This document shows, piece by piece, positions 52,656 through 61,622 of a DNA stretch of 64,000 nucleotides (its first letter is position 1; each line of letters starts with the position of its first letter). This stretch comes from SZUA-430 sp034440355 (GTDB taxonomy: Bacteria > Pseudomonadota > Alphaproteobacteria > Micropepsales > Micropepsaceae). The stretch is from NCBI GenBank assembly GCA_034440355.1, contig JAWXBY010000123.1:9946-73945 (forward strand), given 5' to 3'. Under the pieces are notes generated by a model. The model ran no database searches, was not told where the DNA came from, and worked only from the letters and a program-made list of their open reading frames with translations. The translations under genes were made by a program, and so were the position numbers.

Positions 52656-53492
52656 CTACGGAGCCTTTTTCTGCGCGCCCATCTGCTGCGCGTAGCCGGC
52701 GGCGACCATCGCGGCCATGCGGTCGAAGAGGGCGTCGGGATCGGTGCGGCGGAGTTGGGCGATTGCGGCTTCCATGCCTTCGGCCAGGATGAGTTCGCGT
52801 TTGCCGCTGGTTACTGCTTCGACGATGCGGGCGGCAGCAACGTTGGGGTCCATGCCGGTGTCGATGGCGTTGTCGCTGACGCCTCTTGTCTTTGCGTTGG
52901 CGTCGAGGGCGTTTTTGGAGACGTTTGTTTTCACCGAACCTGGCGCGACGACCAGCACTTGAATGCCTTGGTGGGCGGTCTCTGAGCGGAGGCTGTCGTG
53001 GTAGCCGATGAGGCCGTGTTTTGCCGCGCAGTAGGCGCTGCGCAGCGGTACGCCCGCGATGCCGGCGACGCTGGAGATGGCGATGATGTGGCCGGCTTTG
53101 GCCGCCACCATTTTCGGTAGCAGCGCTTGCGTTAGCGCGATGGGCGCCATCAAGTCTACGGCGACGATGCGCTGGTAGACGTCGAAGACGGTGTCGATGG
53201 CGAGGGAGCGTTGCGAGATGCCGGCGTTGTTGACGAGACCGTAGATGGCACCTCCGTTGCGCGTAGCCCACTCCGAGGCGCGGTCGACGATCGAGGGGAT
53301 GGCGGCGAAGTCCGTGGCTTCGAACGGGAGGACCAGCGACGGCGTAGCGCAACGTTTGGCGACGTCTTCGAGGGCTTCGGTGTTGCGGCCGGAGAGGATC
53401 AGCTTCGCGTCCTTCTTGGCGAGCGCTTCGGCGAGTGCGGTCCCGATGCCGGAGGAGGCGCCGGTGATCCACCAAATCTTGCCTGCGAACAT
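52656..53492 (-). CDS. SDR-family oxidoreductase
   Basis: A 278-residue short-chain dehydrogenase/reductase. The Rossmann NAD(P) motif is GASSGIGTALAEAL near residue 10, NNAGIS follows, the active Ser is in ISSVAGIAGVP, and Tyr and Lys are in SAYCAAKHGL. GAS-SGIG with a Lys/Arg afterwards suggests NADPH use, but the coenzyme is not certain. The start ATG 53492 is preferred over an in-frame upstream extension, which is Arg- and Pro-rich. It is divergent from the MAPEG gene, with which it shares a 175-bp gap. Confidence 0.88.
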   Translation of the reverse strand: MFAGKIWWITGASSGIGTALAEALAKKDAKLILSGRNTEALEDVAKRCATPSLVLPFEATDFAAIPSIVDRASEWATRNGGAIYGLVNNAGISQRSLAIDTVFDVYQRIVAVDLMAPIALTQALLPKMVAAKAGHIIAISSVAGIAGVPLRSAYCAAKHGLIGYHDSLRSETAHQGIQVLVVAPGSVKTNVSKNALDANAKTRGVSDNAIDTGMDPNVAAARIVEAVTSGKRELILAEGMEAAIAQLRRTDPDALFDRMAAMVAAGYAQQMGAQKKAP

Positions 53493-53667
53493 GTGCGGTC
53501 TCCGTTCGAATGGGGCGCGCCGTATGGTCCATCGGCGGCTTGCGTTACCCTTTGAAGCACAAACGGCTGGGCGAGGCGACGGGTCTGCTGCCGCCTGTTT
53601 CCAAGCGGGGAAGGCGGACGTATCGTTCGCTCGGCGGCGCAGATTCCAGCGCCGACGGGGGATACGC

Positions 53668-54123
53668 ATGACGGTTGAATTGTCTATGGTTGCCGCGCTG
53701 ATCGCGCTCGGCATGTTTCAGCTGGCGCTGACGGCGATCGAGTACCGGCGGGTGCACGGCGTCAAATACGCGAACACGGCACGCGATGTGGCGTCGGAGA
53801 AGACGGATTCAAAATTGCTGGGCCGTCTGTCGCGCGCGCAGAGCAATTTGATGGAGACGGCACCTCATTTCTTCGCGCTTGCGTTGATCATTCATCTGAC
53901 GGGGCTCAGCACCGACACGACGCAGCTGGCGGCGATCGCGTTCGTCGCGTTGCGGCTCATCTATCTGCCGCTATACGCGTTCGGCGTGCCGGATATTCGC
54001 GGGTTGGTGTGGACGCTGTCGTTTATCGCGCTGGGCGTGATGGCGTATGCGGTGCTGATCACCGTGCCGTGGGCTGCGGTGCACGAGCCCGTCTTGCGCC
54101 TGGTCCATTCGTTCGGGGGTTAG
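53668..54123 (+). CDS. MAPEG-family membrane protein
   Basis: A 151-residue protein with four hydrophobic helices and the MAPEG layout: SMVAALIALGMFQLALTAIE, then RAQSNLMETAPHFFALALII (the Arg-rich loop with the glutathione-contacting Asn/Glu), and RLIYLPLYAFGVPDIRGLVW. The family includes glutathione transferases and eicosanoid enzymes; bacterial members are mostly uncharacterised. The start at ATG 53668 gives the standard N-terminus. It overlaps the convergent GAF gene by 4 bases. Confidence 0.88.
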   Translation: MTVELSMVAALIALGMFQLALTAIEYRRVHGVKYANTARDVASEKTDSKLLGRLSRAQSNLMETAPHFFALALIIHLTGLSTDTTQLAAIAFVALRLIYLPLYAFGVPDIRGLVWTLSFIALGVMAYAVLITVPWAAVHEPVLRLVHSFGG

Positions 54124-54623
54124 GCGGCGCGCAGGCGTTCGAGAGCGATTGCGGTTGCCTGCGCGGCGGCTTCGAGGCCGCGCACTTGCGCGGGCAGGGC
54201 GCGATAGGGCTTTGCCCAATATGCGCCGAGTGCGGCGATGGGCTGTTCCGGTTTGACCGGAGCCATGACGAGGCTGTTCACGAAGGTCGGCTTGTACGCG
54301 ACGATGGGAATGCGCGGGTCATCATAGACATTGTCGATCACCACCGTTTGATGGTGGGTGATCGCCCAGCCGGAGATGCAGGCCTCGATCGGAAAGTCCT
54401 GACCCTTCCACAGCGGGCCAATGGCGTCTTCGTCGACATACGCCACGCGGTCGCCGCGCTTGAGCACGACCGTTGCGCCGTCGGCGCCGGACAAGGCTCG
54501 CGCCAAGCTGCGCGCGATCGCGGCGACTTCGGTTTCGTCTTTCGCGTGACCGAGCTTTGCGATCGCCGTGGCCAGAAGGGCTTCGTGATCCTGCGACAGC
54601 GCGGGGTTCGGTTGAGCGAGCAT
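54120..54623 (-). CDS. GAF-domain protein
   Basis: A 167-residue single-domain GAF protein without signal peptide. The core runs from about residue 15 to 165 (AKDETEVAAIARSLARAL, GADGATVVLKRGDRVAYVDE, ACISGWAITHHQTVVIDNVY, NSLVMAPVKPEQPIAALGAY), as in the GAF sensors of kinases and phytochromes, but no output domain is attached. It may bind a small ligand or a tetrapyrrole and act with a separate partner. An SOS-like box lies 82 bp upstream of its start. Confidence 0.78.
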   Translation of the reverse strand: MLAQPNPALSQDHEALLATAIAKLGHAKDETEVAAIARSLARALSGADGATVVLKRGDRVAYVDEDAIGPLWKGQDFPIEACISGWAITHHQTVVIDNVYDDPRIPIVAYKPTFVNSLVMAPVKPEQPIAALGAYWAKPYRALPAQVRGLEAAAQATAIALERLRAA

Positions 54624-55073
54624 GGCCGGTGTCCTTTGAACTCGACCGAGGATGTCCGCATTGCGCTTAACTCCCCCTTAAATCCTTGCGGCGCGGCGCG
54701 TTCTGTTCTATCTTTGTTCCCAGCTATCCGCGACGCTTTGGGGCGTCCTGGGTCGGCTGTCATTTGACATCGTTGGTGGAGGCTGCCGGCTGTCGCGACC
54801 GCATCGCGATGTGTGCCCCGAATTGCGTCTGGATGCACTCGGCCGTGCGCGGCGGCTTGCCGTCACATGTGGCGGCAAGGTGATGGCTACGTGGCGGCAG
54901 TTTTGGCGGAAATCCGCCGATGTGACGGTGTGACGGATCAGATTGCGTTGTGTTTTTTCTTGCGTCGGCCGCGATACGACGCACTAGCGGTTGGGCCTTG
55001 ATTGCGGCCTTACGGTTGCTGTCTCTTGAGTGCGTGTCGAATTGAATGATCTCAAAGAGGGTGGGCAAAGGTG
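54624..55073. other. 450-bp gene-free region with structured DNA
   Basis: No convincing coding frame was found here; the best is an unlikely minus-strand ORF of 102 codons. The region contains an SOS-like GTTC-N7-GTTC at 54705-54719, a 10-bp perfect palindrome CATCGCGATG at 54802-54811, a 24-nt palindrome with one mismatch at 54856-54879 and a small GGCGG/CCGCC hairpin at 54905-54918. It also holds the promoters of the GAF gene and of the gene at 55074. Confidence 0.5.
54705..54719 (+). promoter_or_regulatory. SOS-like box in the GAF / 55074 intergenic region
   Basis: GTTC-N7-GTTC with spacer TATCTTT matches the LexA box seen twice at lexA. Eight fixed bases can occur by chance in 64 kb, so this is a candidate, made more likely by its position between genes. 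Confidence 0.4.
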
Positions 55074-55487
55074 ATGGGACCAGGAGTCATTCTTCGTTTT
55101 GCGCTTGTTTTGACGGCTGCGGCGTTTGCCGGCGTTGCGGTTGCGGCCGAGGAGCCGGCCAAGCCGGCCAACTGCGCTTTCATGGAGCTCAACGGCTTCG
55201 CCTTCGTCGACGAGCACACCGCCGTTCTGGAGTATGGCCACCGGACTGGTGCACCGGCGCCGCTCAAGCTTTGGTTTAAGGTGACCTTCGGCAACAGTTG
55301 TCCGCGCTTGAAGCGGGCGCATTTCGTGAAGATCAACGGTGGGGGCTGCCCGAAGCTCGGCGACGTTCTCAAGTTCAGCCGCACGCCGTTTTCGGACGAC
55401 GACCACGACAACGACAGCTGCCGGATCGCGACGGCGGAAGAAATTCCCGTGGGCAGCAAGGTGTTGCCGACGCCGGCGCCGAACTGA
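55074..55487 (+). CDS. Small secreted protein, unknown
   Basis: A 137-residue protein with a signal peptide (MGPGVILRFALVLTAAAFA region, ending at AVAA then EEPAK). The mature part contains four Cys (PANCAFM, NSCPRLK, GGCPKL, DSCRIAT), probably two disulfides, so a small folded periplasmic domain is likely. The short segment FSDDDHDNDSCRI is acidic. I do not recognise the family. The ATG at 55074 is preferred to the overlapping GTG at 55071, as the spacing to GAGGGTGGG is slightly better. Convergent with trpE, 3 bp apart. Confidence 0.6.
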   Translation: MGPGVILRFALVLTAAAFAGVAVAAEEPAKPANCAFMELNGFAFVDEHTAVLEYGHRTGAPAPLKLWFKVTFGNSCPRLKRAHFVKINGGGCPKLGDVLKFSRTPFSDDDHDNDSCRIATAEEIPVGSKVLPTPAPN

Positions 55488-55490
55488 AAT

Positions 55491-57008
55491 CTAGCTGTTG
55501 GGCTTTGACTGCGTCGCGCGTTGGGCTTCTTCGGCGGCGCGGAAGAGGGCGGCGCTTTTGTAGACGGTTTCCATGAACTCGGCGTCGGGGTCGCTGTCGG
55601 CGACGACGCCGCCTCCCGCTTGGACGTACATCGTGCCGTCCTTCACGATCGCGGTGCGGAGCGCGATGCAGGTGTCCATCGAGCCGTTGGCGGAGAAGTA
55701 GCCGACGGCGCCGCCGTAGACGCCGCGCTTTTCCTTTTCCAGCTCGTCGATAATTTCGAGGGCGCGGATCTTTGGCGCGCCGCTGGTGGTGCCGTTCGGG
55801 AAGCCTGCGATCAACGCGTCGAGTGCGTCTTTGTCGGCGCGGATGCGGCCTTCGACGTTCGAGACGATGTGTTGGACGTGGCTGTATTTCTCGATGACGA
55901 ATTGCTCCGTCACTTTGACGGTGCCGATCTGGGCGACGCGGCCGACGTCGTTGCGACCGAGGTCGAGGAGCATGAGGTGTTCGGCGCGCTCCTTCGGATC
56001 GGCGAGCAGGCGGTTCGCGAGTTCGGCGTCCTCGGCCGGCGTCGTGCCGCGGCGGATGGTCCCGGCGATCGGGCGGATGGTGACGACGCCGTCGCGCAAG
56101 CGCACGAGGATCTCCGGGCTTGAGCCTACGGCGGCGTAACCGGGGTAATTCAAGAAGAAGAGGAAGGGCGACGGGTTCAGGCGGCGCAGCGTGCGGTAGA
56201 GCTGAAACGGCGGCAGCTTGAACGGGCGGCGGAAGCGTTGGCTGGGCACGACCTGGAAGATGTCGCCGGCGGCGATGTAGTCCTTCGCGCGGCGGACGAT
56301 GTCCAGGTACTCGTCGCGCGTTGTGTTCGAGACGGGCGGGTCGAGGTCGAGCGGTTCGTTCGAGAGCGCTTCGTCGGGGATGCGGTTGCGGGCGAAGTCG
56401 ACGGCCACGGCGGACAGGCGCTCTTCGGCTTGGTCATAGGCGGCGCGTGCGGTGACGCCGCTTGCCGGGAACACCGGTGTCGCGACGGTGACGTCGGCTT
56501 TCACGGCGTCGAAGATCGCGACGACTGTCGGACGCACGAGGACGGCATCGGGCAGGCCCAAGGGATCCCGATTCGGCTGTGGCAGGCGCTCCATCAGGCG
56601 CACCATGTCGTGGCCCAGATAGCCGAATAGGCCGGAGGCCATCGGCGGGAGCGGGGCCGGGATCTCCATCCGCGTGCGGGCGAGAAGATCGCGCAGCGAG
56701 TCCAGCGGCGGCTTTGTTTCCGGCGCGAAGGCGTCGGGCGTTTGGTCGGCGCGGGTGTTGAGTTCGGCTTGGCCGCCGCGGCAGCGCCAGATGAGGTCGG
56801 GCTTCAGGCCGATGATGGAATAGCGTCCCCGGATCTCGCCGCCTTGGACGCTTTCGAGCAGGAACGAGTAGGGGTCGTTCAGGCCGAGCTTCAGCCATGC
56901 CGAGACAGGCGTGTCGAGGTCGGCCACGAGCGAGCGGGCGACGATCTGCGGCTTGCCTGCCTCGTATGCCGGGCGAAACTCTTCGAACGAAGGAACGTGC
57001 GCGTTCAT
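55491..57008 (-). CDS. trpE: Anthranilate synthase component I
   Basis: TrpE (505 residues) makes anthranilate from chorismate with ammonia from TrpG. The N-terminal regulatory domain contains the SLLE-type feedback segment (YSFLLESVQGGEIRGRYSII). The chorismate-binding domain includes IFQVVPSQRFRRPF, YPGYAAVGSSPEILVRL, RPIAGTIRRGTTPAEDAE and GTTSGAPKIRALEII, then GYFSANGSMDTCIALRT. It overlaps ppiD by 4 bases, so ppiD and trpE are co-transcribed and trpE has no leader of its own in which to place an attenuator. Confidence 0.97.
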   Translation of the reverse strand: MNAHVPSFEEFRPAYEAGKPQIVARSLVADLDTPVSAWLKLGLNDPYSFLLESVQGGEIRGRYSIIGLKPDLIWRCRGGQAELNTRADQTPDAFAPETKPPLDSLRDLLARTRMEIPAPLPPMASGLFGYLGHDMVRLMERLPQPNRDPLGLPDAVLVRPTVVAIFDAVKADVTVATPVFPASGVTARAAYDQAEERLSAVAVDFARNRIPDEALSNEPLDLDPPVSNTTRDEYLDIVRRAKDYIAAGDIFQVVPSQRFRRPFKLPPFQLYRTLRRLNPSPFLFFLNYPGYAAVGSSPEILVRLRDGVVTIRPIAGTIRRGTTPAEDAELANRLLADPKERAEHLMLLDLGRNDVGRVAQIGTVKVTEQFVIEKYSHVQHIVSNVEGRIRADKDALDALIAGFPNGTTSGAPKIRALEIIDELEKEKRGVYGGAVGYFSANGSMDTCIALRTAIVKDGTMYVQAGGGVVADSDPDAEFMETVYKSAALFRAAEEAQRATQSKPNS

Positions 57009-58882
57009 TCGCCGGTGTGGAACGCCTGGAAGCGCGTTTCGTCGACAGTGACGCCCGCTTCTTCGCGCGCGCTGGTTGCTAGAATTTGCGCGAGGTCGCC
57101 GGCGAACGCTTCGCGCAGCCGGTCGGCGTACATCTTGCGCGCCGGCGACTCCGGCGGTTCGGGAACGTACTGCACCTCGGCGATGCGCGCGACGACGACG
57201 CTCTTGCCGTCGGCTACGGGGCCGTCGAAGACGTCGCCGACCTTGCCTTCGTGCGCGGCGGTGACCGTTTCGTCCGCGAAGTCCTTGTTCTGCCCGTAGC
57301 GCGGGAAGGGCTCGCTCTTGATCGGCGCGAGGTCGAGCGGGGCGGCTATGGCGGCCAGGGTTTGGCCGGCCTTGGCCTTCTTCACGAGATCGTCGGCGAT
57401 CGTTTTGATGCGCTTGTCGAGTTCGGCGGCGCGCCAGTCGCTGAGGATCTCGGTGCGAACTTGTTCGAACGGCTTCTTCGAGGCGGGCGTGATCGTGTCG
57501 ACGCGGAAGTCGTAGTAGCTGCCCTCGGTGCCTTCGGTGAGTTCGGAATCAATCCCGGTTTCCGACGCGAAGACGCGACCGAGGAACTCGCCGGCGGGAA
57601 GATTCTCGACCGGTTTGCCGGTGGCGTCGTTGCCGCGGGAGTCGATCGTGACCTTGGTGAGGAAGAGCTTGTGCTTGGTTGCGGCTTCTTCGAGCGTGCT
57701 GCCGCCGCCCCGCGTGTCCTCGAAGTCGTTGGTGAGTTCGAAGAGTTTGTCGCGCGCACGCTCGGCGACGAAGCGTTCGCGAATCTCCGAGCGCACTTCG
57801 TCGAGCGTCTTGAGCGAGCCCGGCGTCGCCGAGAGGGCGCGGATGATGACCCAGCCGAACGGGCCTTTCAGCGGCTTGCTGGGGGTGTTGAGCGAGATCG
57901 TGAAGGCGTCCGCGGGGATTGTCGTGTCGCTCTTGCTGACCTCGCCGAGCTTGATGTCTTCGGGCTTGTAGCCTTCGGCCTTTGCCACGTCTTCGAACGA
58001 TGTGCCGGAGTCGAGTTTGGCCTTGCCGGCGTTGGCGGCGGCTTCGGTCTTGAAGCGGATCTGTTCCAGGACGCGTTTTTCCGGCACCTCGTAGGCGCGC
58101 TTGTTCAGATCGTAGACGCGCTTGATGTCCTCGTCGGACACCACGATCTGCGAGGCGACATCGGCGGGGCGTGCCTGGACGATCGTCACGACGCGGTATT
58201 CGGGGACAGAGTAACGTTGGGCCGCATGGGTTTCGTAGAACTTGCGCAGCGTGGCGTCGTCAGGGTCCTTGATCTCGCCCGCTTGGCTGGGGTCGATCTT
58301 GATGTATTCGATGACGCGGCGCTCAAGCCTGTAACGATTGAGCGCGGCTTCCAAGCCGGCGGGCATGGCGACGCCGCCCAGCATGGTACGGATCAATTGC
58401 TCGCGCAGCATGTCGCCGCGAATGATGTCCAGAAATTCTTCCTGGGTGAGTTGCGCGGTCTGCAGAATCTGCTGAAGGGCGCCGAAGTTGATGTTGCCTT
58501 GCGGGTCCGACAGGCCGCGGATCGACTTGATTCCCTCGATCAGTTGGCTTTCCGAGATGCTGAGCCCGGCGGCTTTGGCTCGGTCGATGAGCGCCAGGCG
58601 CGTCAGCATGCGGTCGAGCGCTTCGCGATCGAGGTTCAGGGCCTTGGCCTGCTGGGTCGAGAGCTGGCTGTTCGACTCACGCGACATCTGTGTGAGGAAG
58701 CGGCTGAACTCGCGCTGGAACTGGTCGGGCGTGATCTCCTGGTCGCCGACCCTGGCGATGGAGGGCGTCGTCGTCAGGTTCATCATGTCCTGGACGCCCC
58801 AGATGCCGAAGCTGCCGACGAGCACGATGATCAGGACTGCCGCCAGCCATCCCTTGGAGGCGTTACGAAGAGTTTCAAGCAT
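57005..58882 (-). CDS. PpiD/SurA-type periplasmic folding factor
   Basis: A 625-residue inner-membrane-anchored folding protein of the PpiD type. A short cytoplasmic N-terminus precedes one helix (GWLAAVLIIVLVGSFGIWGV), then a long periplasmic part: a SurA_N_3-like N-terminal domain (about 40-230), a parvulin-type PpiC domain (about 240-370: KAEGYKPEDIKLGEVSKSDT and FGWVIIRAL) and C-terminal helical/SurA-like regions. Lone PpiD proteins in some species lack isomerase activity, so the enzyme function is not certain. It is the first gene of the ppiD-trpE pair, divergent from tpiA. Confidence 0.88.
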   Translation of the reverse strand: MLETLRNASKGWLAAVLIIVLVGSFGIWGVQDMMNLTTTPSIARVGDQEITPDQFQREFSRFLTQMSRESNSQLSTQQAKALNLDREALDRMLTRLALIDRAKAAGLSISESQLIEGIKSIRGLSDPQGNINFGALQQILQTAQLTQEEFLDIIRGDMLREQLIRTMLGGVAMPAGLEAALNRYRLERRVIEYIKIDPSQAGEIKDPDDATLRKFYETHAAQRYSVPEYRVVTIVQARPADVASQIVVSDEDIKRVYDLNKRAYEVPEKRVLEQIRFKTEAAANAGKAKLDSGTSFEDVAKAEGYKPEDIKLGEVSKSDTTIPADAFTISLNTPSKPLKGPFGWVIIRALSATPGSLKTLDEVRSEIRERFVAERARDKLFELTNDFEDTRGGGSTLEEAATKHKLFLTKVTIDSRGNDATGKPVENLPAGEFLGRVFASETGIDSELTEGTEGSYYDFRVDTITPASKKPFEQVRTEILSDWRAAELDKRIKTIADDLVKKAKAGQTLAAIAAPLDLAPIKSEPFPRYGQNKDFADETVTAAHEGKVGDVFDGPVADGKSVVVARIAEVQYVPEPPESPARKMYADRLREAFAGDLAQILATSAREEAGVTVDETRFQAFHTGE

Positions 58883-59063
58883 GAGTCGTTATTACCGAGC
58901 GCTCGTGGGGTTCTAGGACTGCCGCTTCGCCGCAACGCAGCGTAGGCGTCCGAAGCGGGCGGATATTAGGGGGCGCACTTTGGGGGGGCAAGGCCAGCGT
59001 ACTTGACCTGTGCGGGGCGGCGGGGCTTTCGTGCGGGCCCCGCGTCAAATTGCACTGCACCGG

Positions 59064-59825
59064 ATGGACATCGTGACGACACCTCAGCTCATCGCCGGGA
59101 ACTGGAAGATGAATGGCCTGCTCGCCGGCCGCGACGAGGTTATTGCGCTCGCCGCCGGTTTGAGGGGACGGACGCCGTTGCCGGAGGTTCTCGTGTGCCC
59201 GCCGGCGACCCTGTTGCATGCACTGACGGGCACGGTCGCGGGCAGCCCGATCAAGCTCGGCGGACAAACCTGCCATACCGCCGCGCAGGGTGCGCATACG
59301 GGCGACCTCAGCGCCGAGATGCTGAAGGACGCCGGCGCCTCGTATGTCATCGTCGGACATTCGGAACGGCGGACGGATCATCACGAGACGAATGCGCTGG
59401 TCGCGGCGCAAGCGCGCGCGGCATGGCGTGCGGGACTGTCGGCGATCATCTGCATCGGCGAGAGCGAAGCACAACGCAGCGCCGGGCAGATGGAGACGGT
59501 TCTCGCAGAGCAGATCGCGAACAGCGTGCCCACCGAGACGACAGGCGCGAATGCCGCTGTTGCATATGAACCCATTTGGGCGATCGGGACGGGGAAAACC
59601 GCGTCGCTTGCCGATATCGAAGGCGCGCATGCCTTTATTCGAGCGCGGATCGAAGCGTTGTTGGGACCGACAGGGCGCTCCGTACGGCTGCTTTACGGCG
59701 GTTCGGTGAAGCCGTCGAATGCTAAGGAAATCTTAAACACGAAAGGTGTCGACGGCGTATTGGTCGGCGGCGCCAGTCTGAAAGCGGCGGATTTTCTAGG
59801 CATCGTCGAGGGTGCGCGCCTCTAG
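59064..59825 (+). CDS. tpiA: Triosephosphate isomerase
   Basis: TpiA (253 residues) interconverts dihydroxyacetone phosphate and glyceraldehyde 3-phosphate. The three catalytic residues are in AGNWKMNG (Lys), IVGHSERR (His) and YEPIWAIGTG (Glu); the phosphate loop ends LLYGGSVKPSNAKEI and GVLVGGASLKAADF. Length is normal. ATG 59064 is used; a GTG nine bases later (59073) is an alternative. The order ppiD / tpiA divergent is conserved in alphaproteobacteria. Confidence 0.97.
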   Translation: MDIVTTPQLIAGNWKMNGLLAGRDEVIALAAGLRGRTPLPEVLVCPPATLLHALTGTVAGSPIKLGGQTCHTAAQGAHTGDLSAEMLKDAGASYVIVGHSERRTDHHETNALVAAQARAAWRAGLSAIICIGESEAQRSAGQMETVLAEQIANSVPTETTGANAAVAYEPIWAIGTGKTASLADIEGAHAFIRARIEALLGPTGRSVRLLYGGSVKPSNAKEILNTKGVDGVLVGGASLKAADFLGIVEGARL

Positions 59826-59877
59826 GAGAGAGCTGGGGCCTAAGTGTTAGTAAACTGTTGCGCGGTAGGCTTGCGCC

Positions 59878-60843
59878 ATGGCGGTCGCGGCAGCACTCCA
59901 GACAAACAAGCTTTCGTTCGAGCGGGTCGATACACTGGTCTTCGATCCCGTGCCGGCGAACCGCGCGACGTCGCGCACCGCGCTGAGCATGCTCGGCTTT
60001 CAGAATATGACGGCGACGTCGGTGTTCAACGAAGCCTCGCTAGCATTCGGCGAGCGCATGTTCGACCTCTTCATCGCGGACATGACCCAAGACCCCGCCG
60101 CAACGTGCGGCCTGGTGAAATCGCTCCGCGATGGCAGCGTCGGACGCAATCCGTTTCTGCACATCGTGCTGATGACCTGGAAGCTTGAAGGCGATCTGGT
60201 TGAACGCGCATTGAACTGCGGCGCGGACGATTTAATCACGCGCCCGTTCTCGGTCGATTTTCTGGGCGCCAGACTTCGCACGCATGCGGAGGCGCGTAAG
60301 CCGTTCGTCATCACCAGCGATTACATCGGCCCCGACCGGCGCAAGGCGCGGCCGAACCAGCAGGTGGCGACGCTGTTCGACGTGCCGAATTTGCTGCTGG
60401 CGAAGGCTCAGGACCCGCATTGGCCCGAGCAAGCTGCCAAGGCGGCGAACGAGGCGATCAAGGACGCGCGGGTCAAGATCAACGTCGAGCGCGTGGGGCG
60501 CAGCGCGTTCCAGCTTGCGTTTCTCGTGCAGAGCCTGAAGGACTCCTTCAAGGCGGTGGCGCCGCTCGACGGCGATTTGGCGAGGCTTGAGGAGGTCTCG
60601 AAGGATCTCGGCAAGCGGGTCGAGGGCAGCGCGATTGAAGTCGACGCCCTGAAACTCATCTCGACGTTGCGCGGCGATATCGCCGGCGCGCAGAGCGGCG
60701 AGAACGTCGCGACGCATTTCGATCAGATGGAAGAGACGTGCGCCACGCTGTTGGAGAAGGTCAACCCGGGCCGTCAGCGCGAGGACCTGCTCCAAGAAGT
60801 GACGACGGCCTATGTCAACGCCAAGGCGCGGCGCAAGGCCTAG
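59878..60843 (+). CDS. Receiver-domain protein with an unusual C-terminal helical region
   Basis: A 321-residue protein. Residues about 15-145 look like a CheY-type receiver: DTLVFDPVPANR supplies the acidic pocket, DLFIADMTQDP the phospho-acceptor Asp and LITRPFS the position of the conserved Lys, here Arg. After the YIGPDRRKARP motif (about 150-160) follows a helical C-terminal half (VPNLLLAKAQDPHW, KLISTLRGDIAGAQ, DQMEETCATLLEK) without a known output fold. Its stop overlaps the convergent SDR gene by 4 bases. No kinase is adjacent. Confidence 0.75.
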   Translation: MAVAAALQTNKLSFERVDTLVFDPVPANRATSRTALSMLGFQNMTATSVFNEASLAFGERMFDLFIADMTQDPAATCGLVKSLRDGSVGRNPFLHIVLMTWKLEGDLVERALNCGADDLITRPFSVDFLGARLRTHAEARKPFVITSDYIGPDRRKARPNQQVATLFDVPNLLLAKAQDPHWPEQAAKAANEAIKDARVKINVERVGRSAFQLAFLVQSLKDSFKAVAPLDGDLARLEEVSKDLGKRVEGSAIEVDALKLISTLRGDIAGAQSGENVATHFDQMEETCATLLEKVNPGRQREDLLQEVTTAYVNAKARRKA

Positions 60844-61622
60844 AAGATCGCGTAGCCGCCGTCGATGACGAACGTGTCGCCCGTGTGATAGGCGGACGCG
60901 TCGCTTGCCAGATAAACCGCAATGCCTCCGAAGTCTGCCGGTTGCCCCCAACGTTTGGCGGGCACGCGCGGGATGACCTTCTCGGCGAAGGCGGTTGAGG
61001 CTTGGGCGCCCGCCGTCATGTCGGTTGCGATCCAGCCCGGCAAGATCGAGTTGGCGCGAATGCCGTCGCGTGCGAACTCGACGGCGATGGAGCGCATCAT
61101 CGAGATCACTGCGCCTTTGGTCGCCGCGTAGTGCTGATTGCGCGCGGCGCCTTCGATGGCGGCGAGGCTGGCAATGCCGATCAGCGAGCCGCCGGGGTCG
61201 CCCTTCGATGCGCGGTCGCGCATGTGGCGGGCAGCTTCGCGCAGGGTGAAGAAGACGCCGTCCTCGTTGACGGCGAGGACCTGGCGGTATTGCTCGGCGG
61301 TGATGTCGAGAAATGAGCGCGCGGGACGGCCGATGCCGGCATTGGCGATGACGGTGTCGATGCGGCCCATGTGCGCGACCGTCACCTTCATGGCTTCGGT
61401 GATTTCGGCTTCACTGCTGACGTCGACCTTCTGCACGAAGACCTTGCCGCCGTGGGCCCGCAATGCGGTTTCGGCCGCCTTGTTCTTGGCCTCGTTCGTG
61501 CCCCAGATCGCGACGCCTGCGCCGGCCAGCGCCAGGGCTTCCGCCATGCCGAGACCGATGCCGCCGTTGCCCCCCGTGATGAGCGCGACTTTGCCGGTAA
61601 GGTCGAAGGGTTTGTAGGTCAT
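60840..61622 (-). CDS. SDR-family dehydrogenase, FabG-like
   Basis: A 260-residue short-chain dehydrogenase. The coenzyme motif is ALITGGNGGIGLGMAEALA, NAG appears in VIANAGIGRPAR, the active-site Ser is in IGIASLAAIEGAA and the Tyr-Lys pair in HYAATKGAVISMMRS. NSILPGWIATDM and YHTGDTFVIDGGYAIF at the end are FabG-like. It could reduce a beta-ketoacyl or a small carbonyl substrate; FabG function is not proven and the usual fab gene neighbours are absent. Start ATG 61622. Confidence 0.88.
   Translation of the reverse strand: MTYKPFDLTGKVALITGGNGGIGLGMAEALALAGAGVAIWGTNEAKNKAAETALRAHGGKVFVQKVDVSSEAEITEAMKVTVAHMGRIDTVIANAGIGRPARSFLDITAEQYRQVLAVNEDGVFFTLREAARHMRDRASKGDPGGSLIGIASLAAIEGAARNQHYAATKGAVISMMRSIAVEFARDGIRANSILPGWIATDMTAGAQASTAFAEKVIPRVPAKRWGQPADFGGIAVYLASDASAYHTGDTFVIDGGYAIF

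Noticed and set aside
54760..55068. 102-codon minus-strand frame in the intergenic region
   Set aside because: It has no ribosome binding site, signal or domain and overlaps the palindromes; I treat the region as non-coding.
57086..58945. 619-codon plus-strand frame over the ppiD gene
   Set aside because: It mirrors the ppiD codons, and its composition has no family resemblance.
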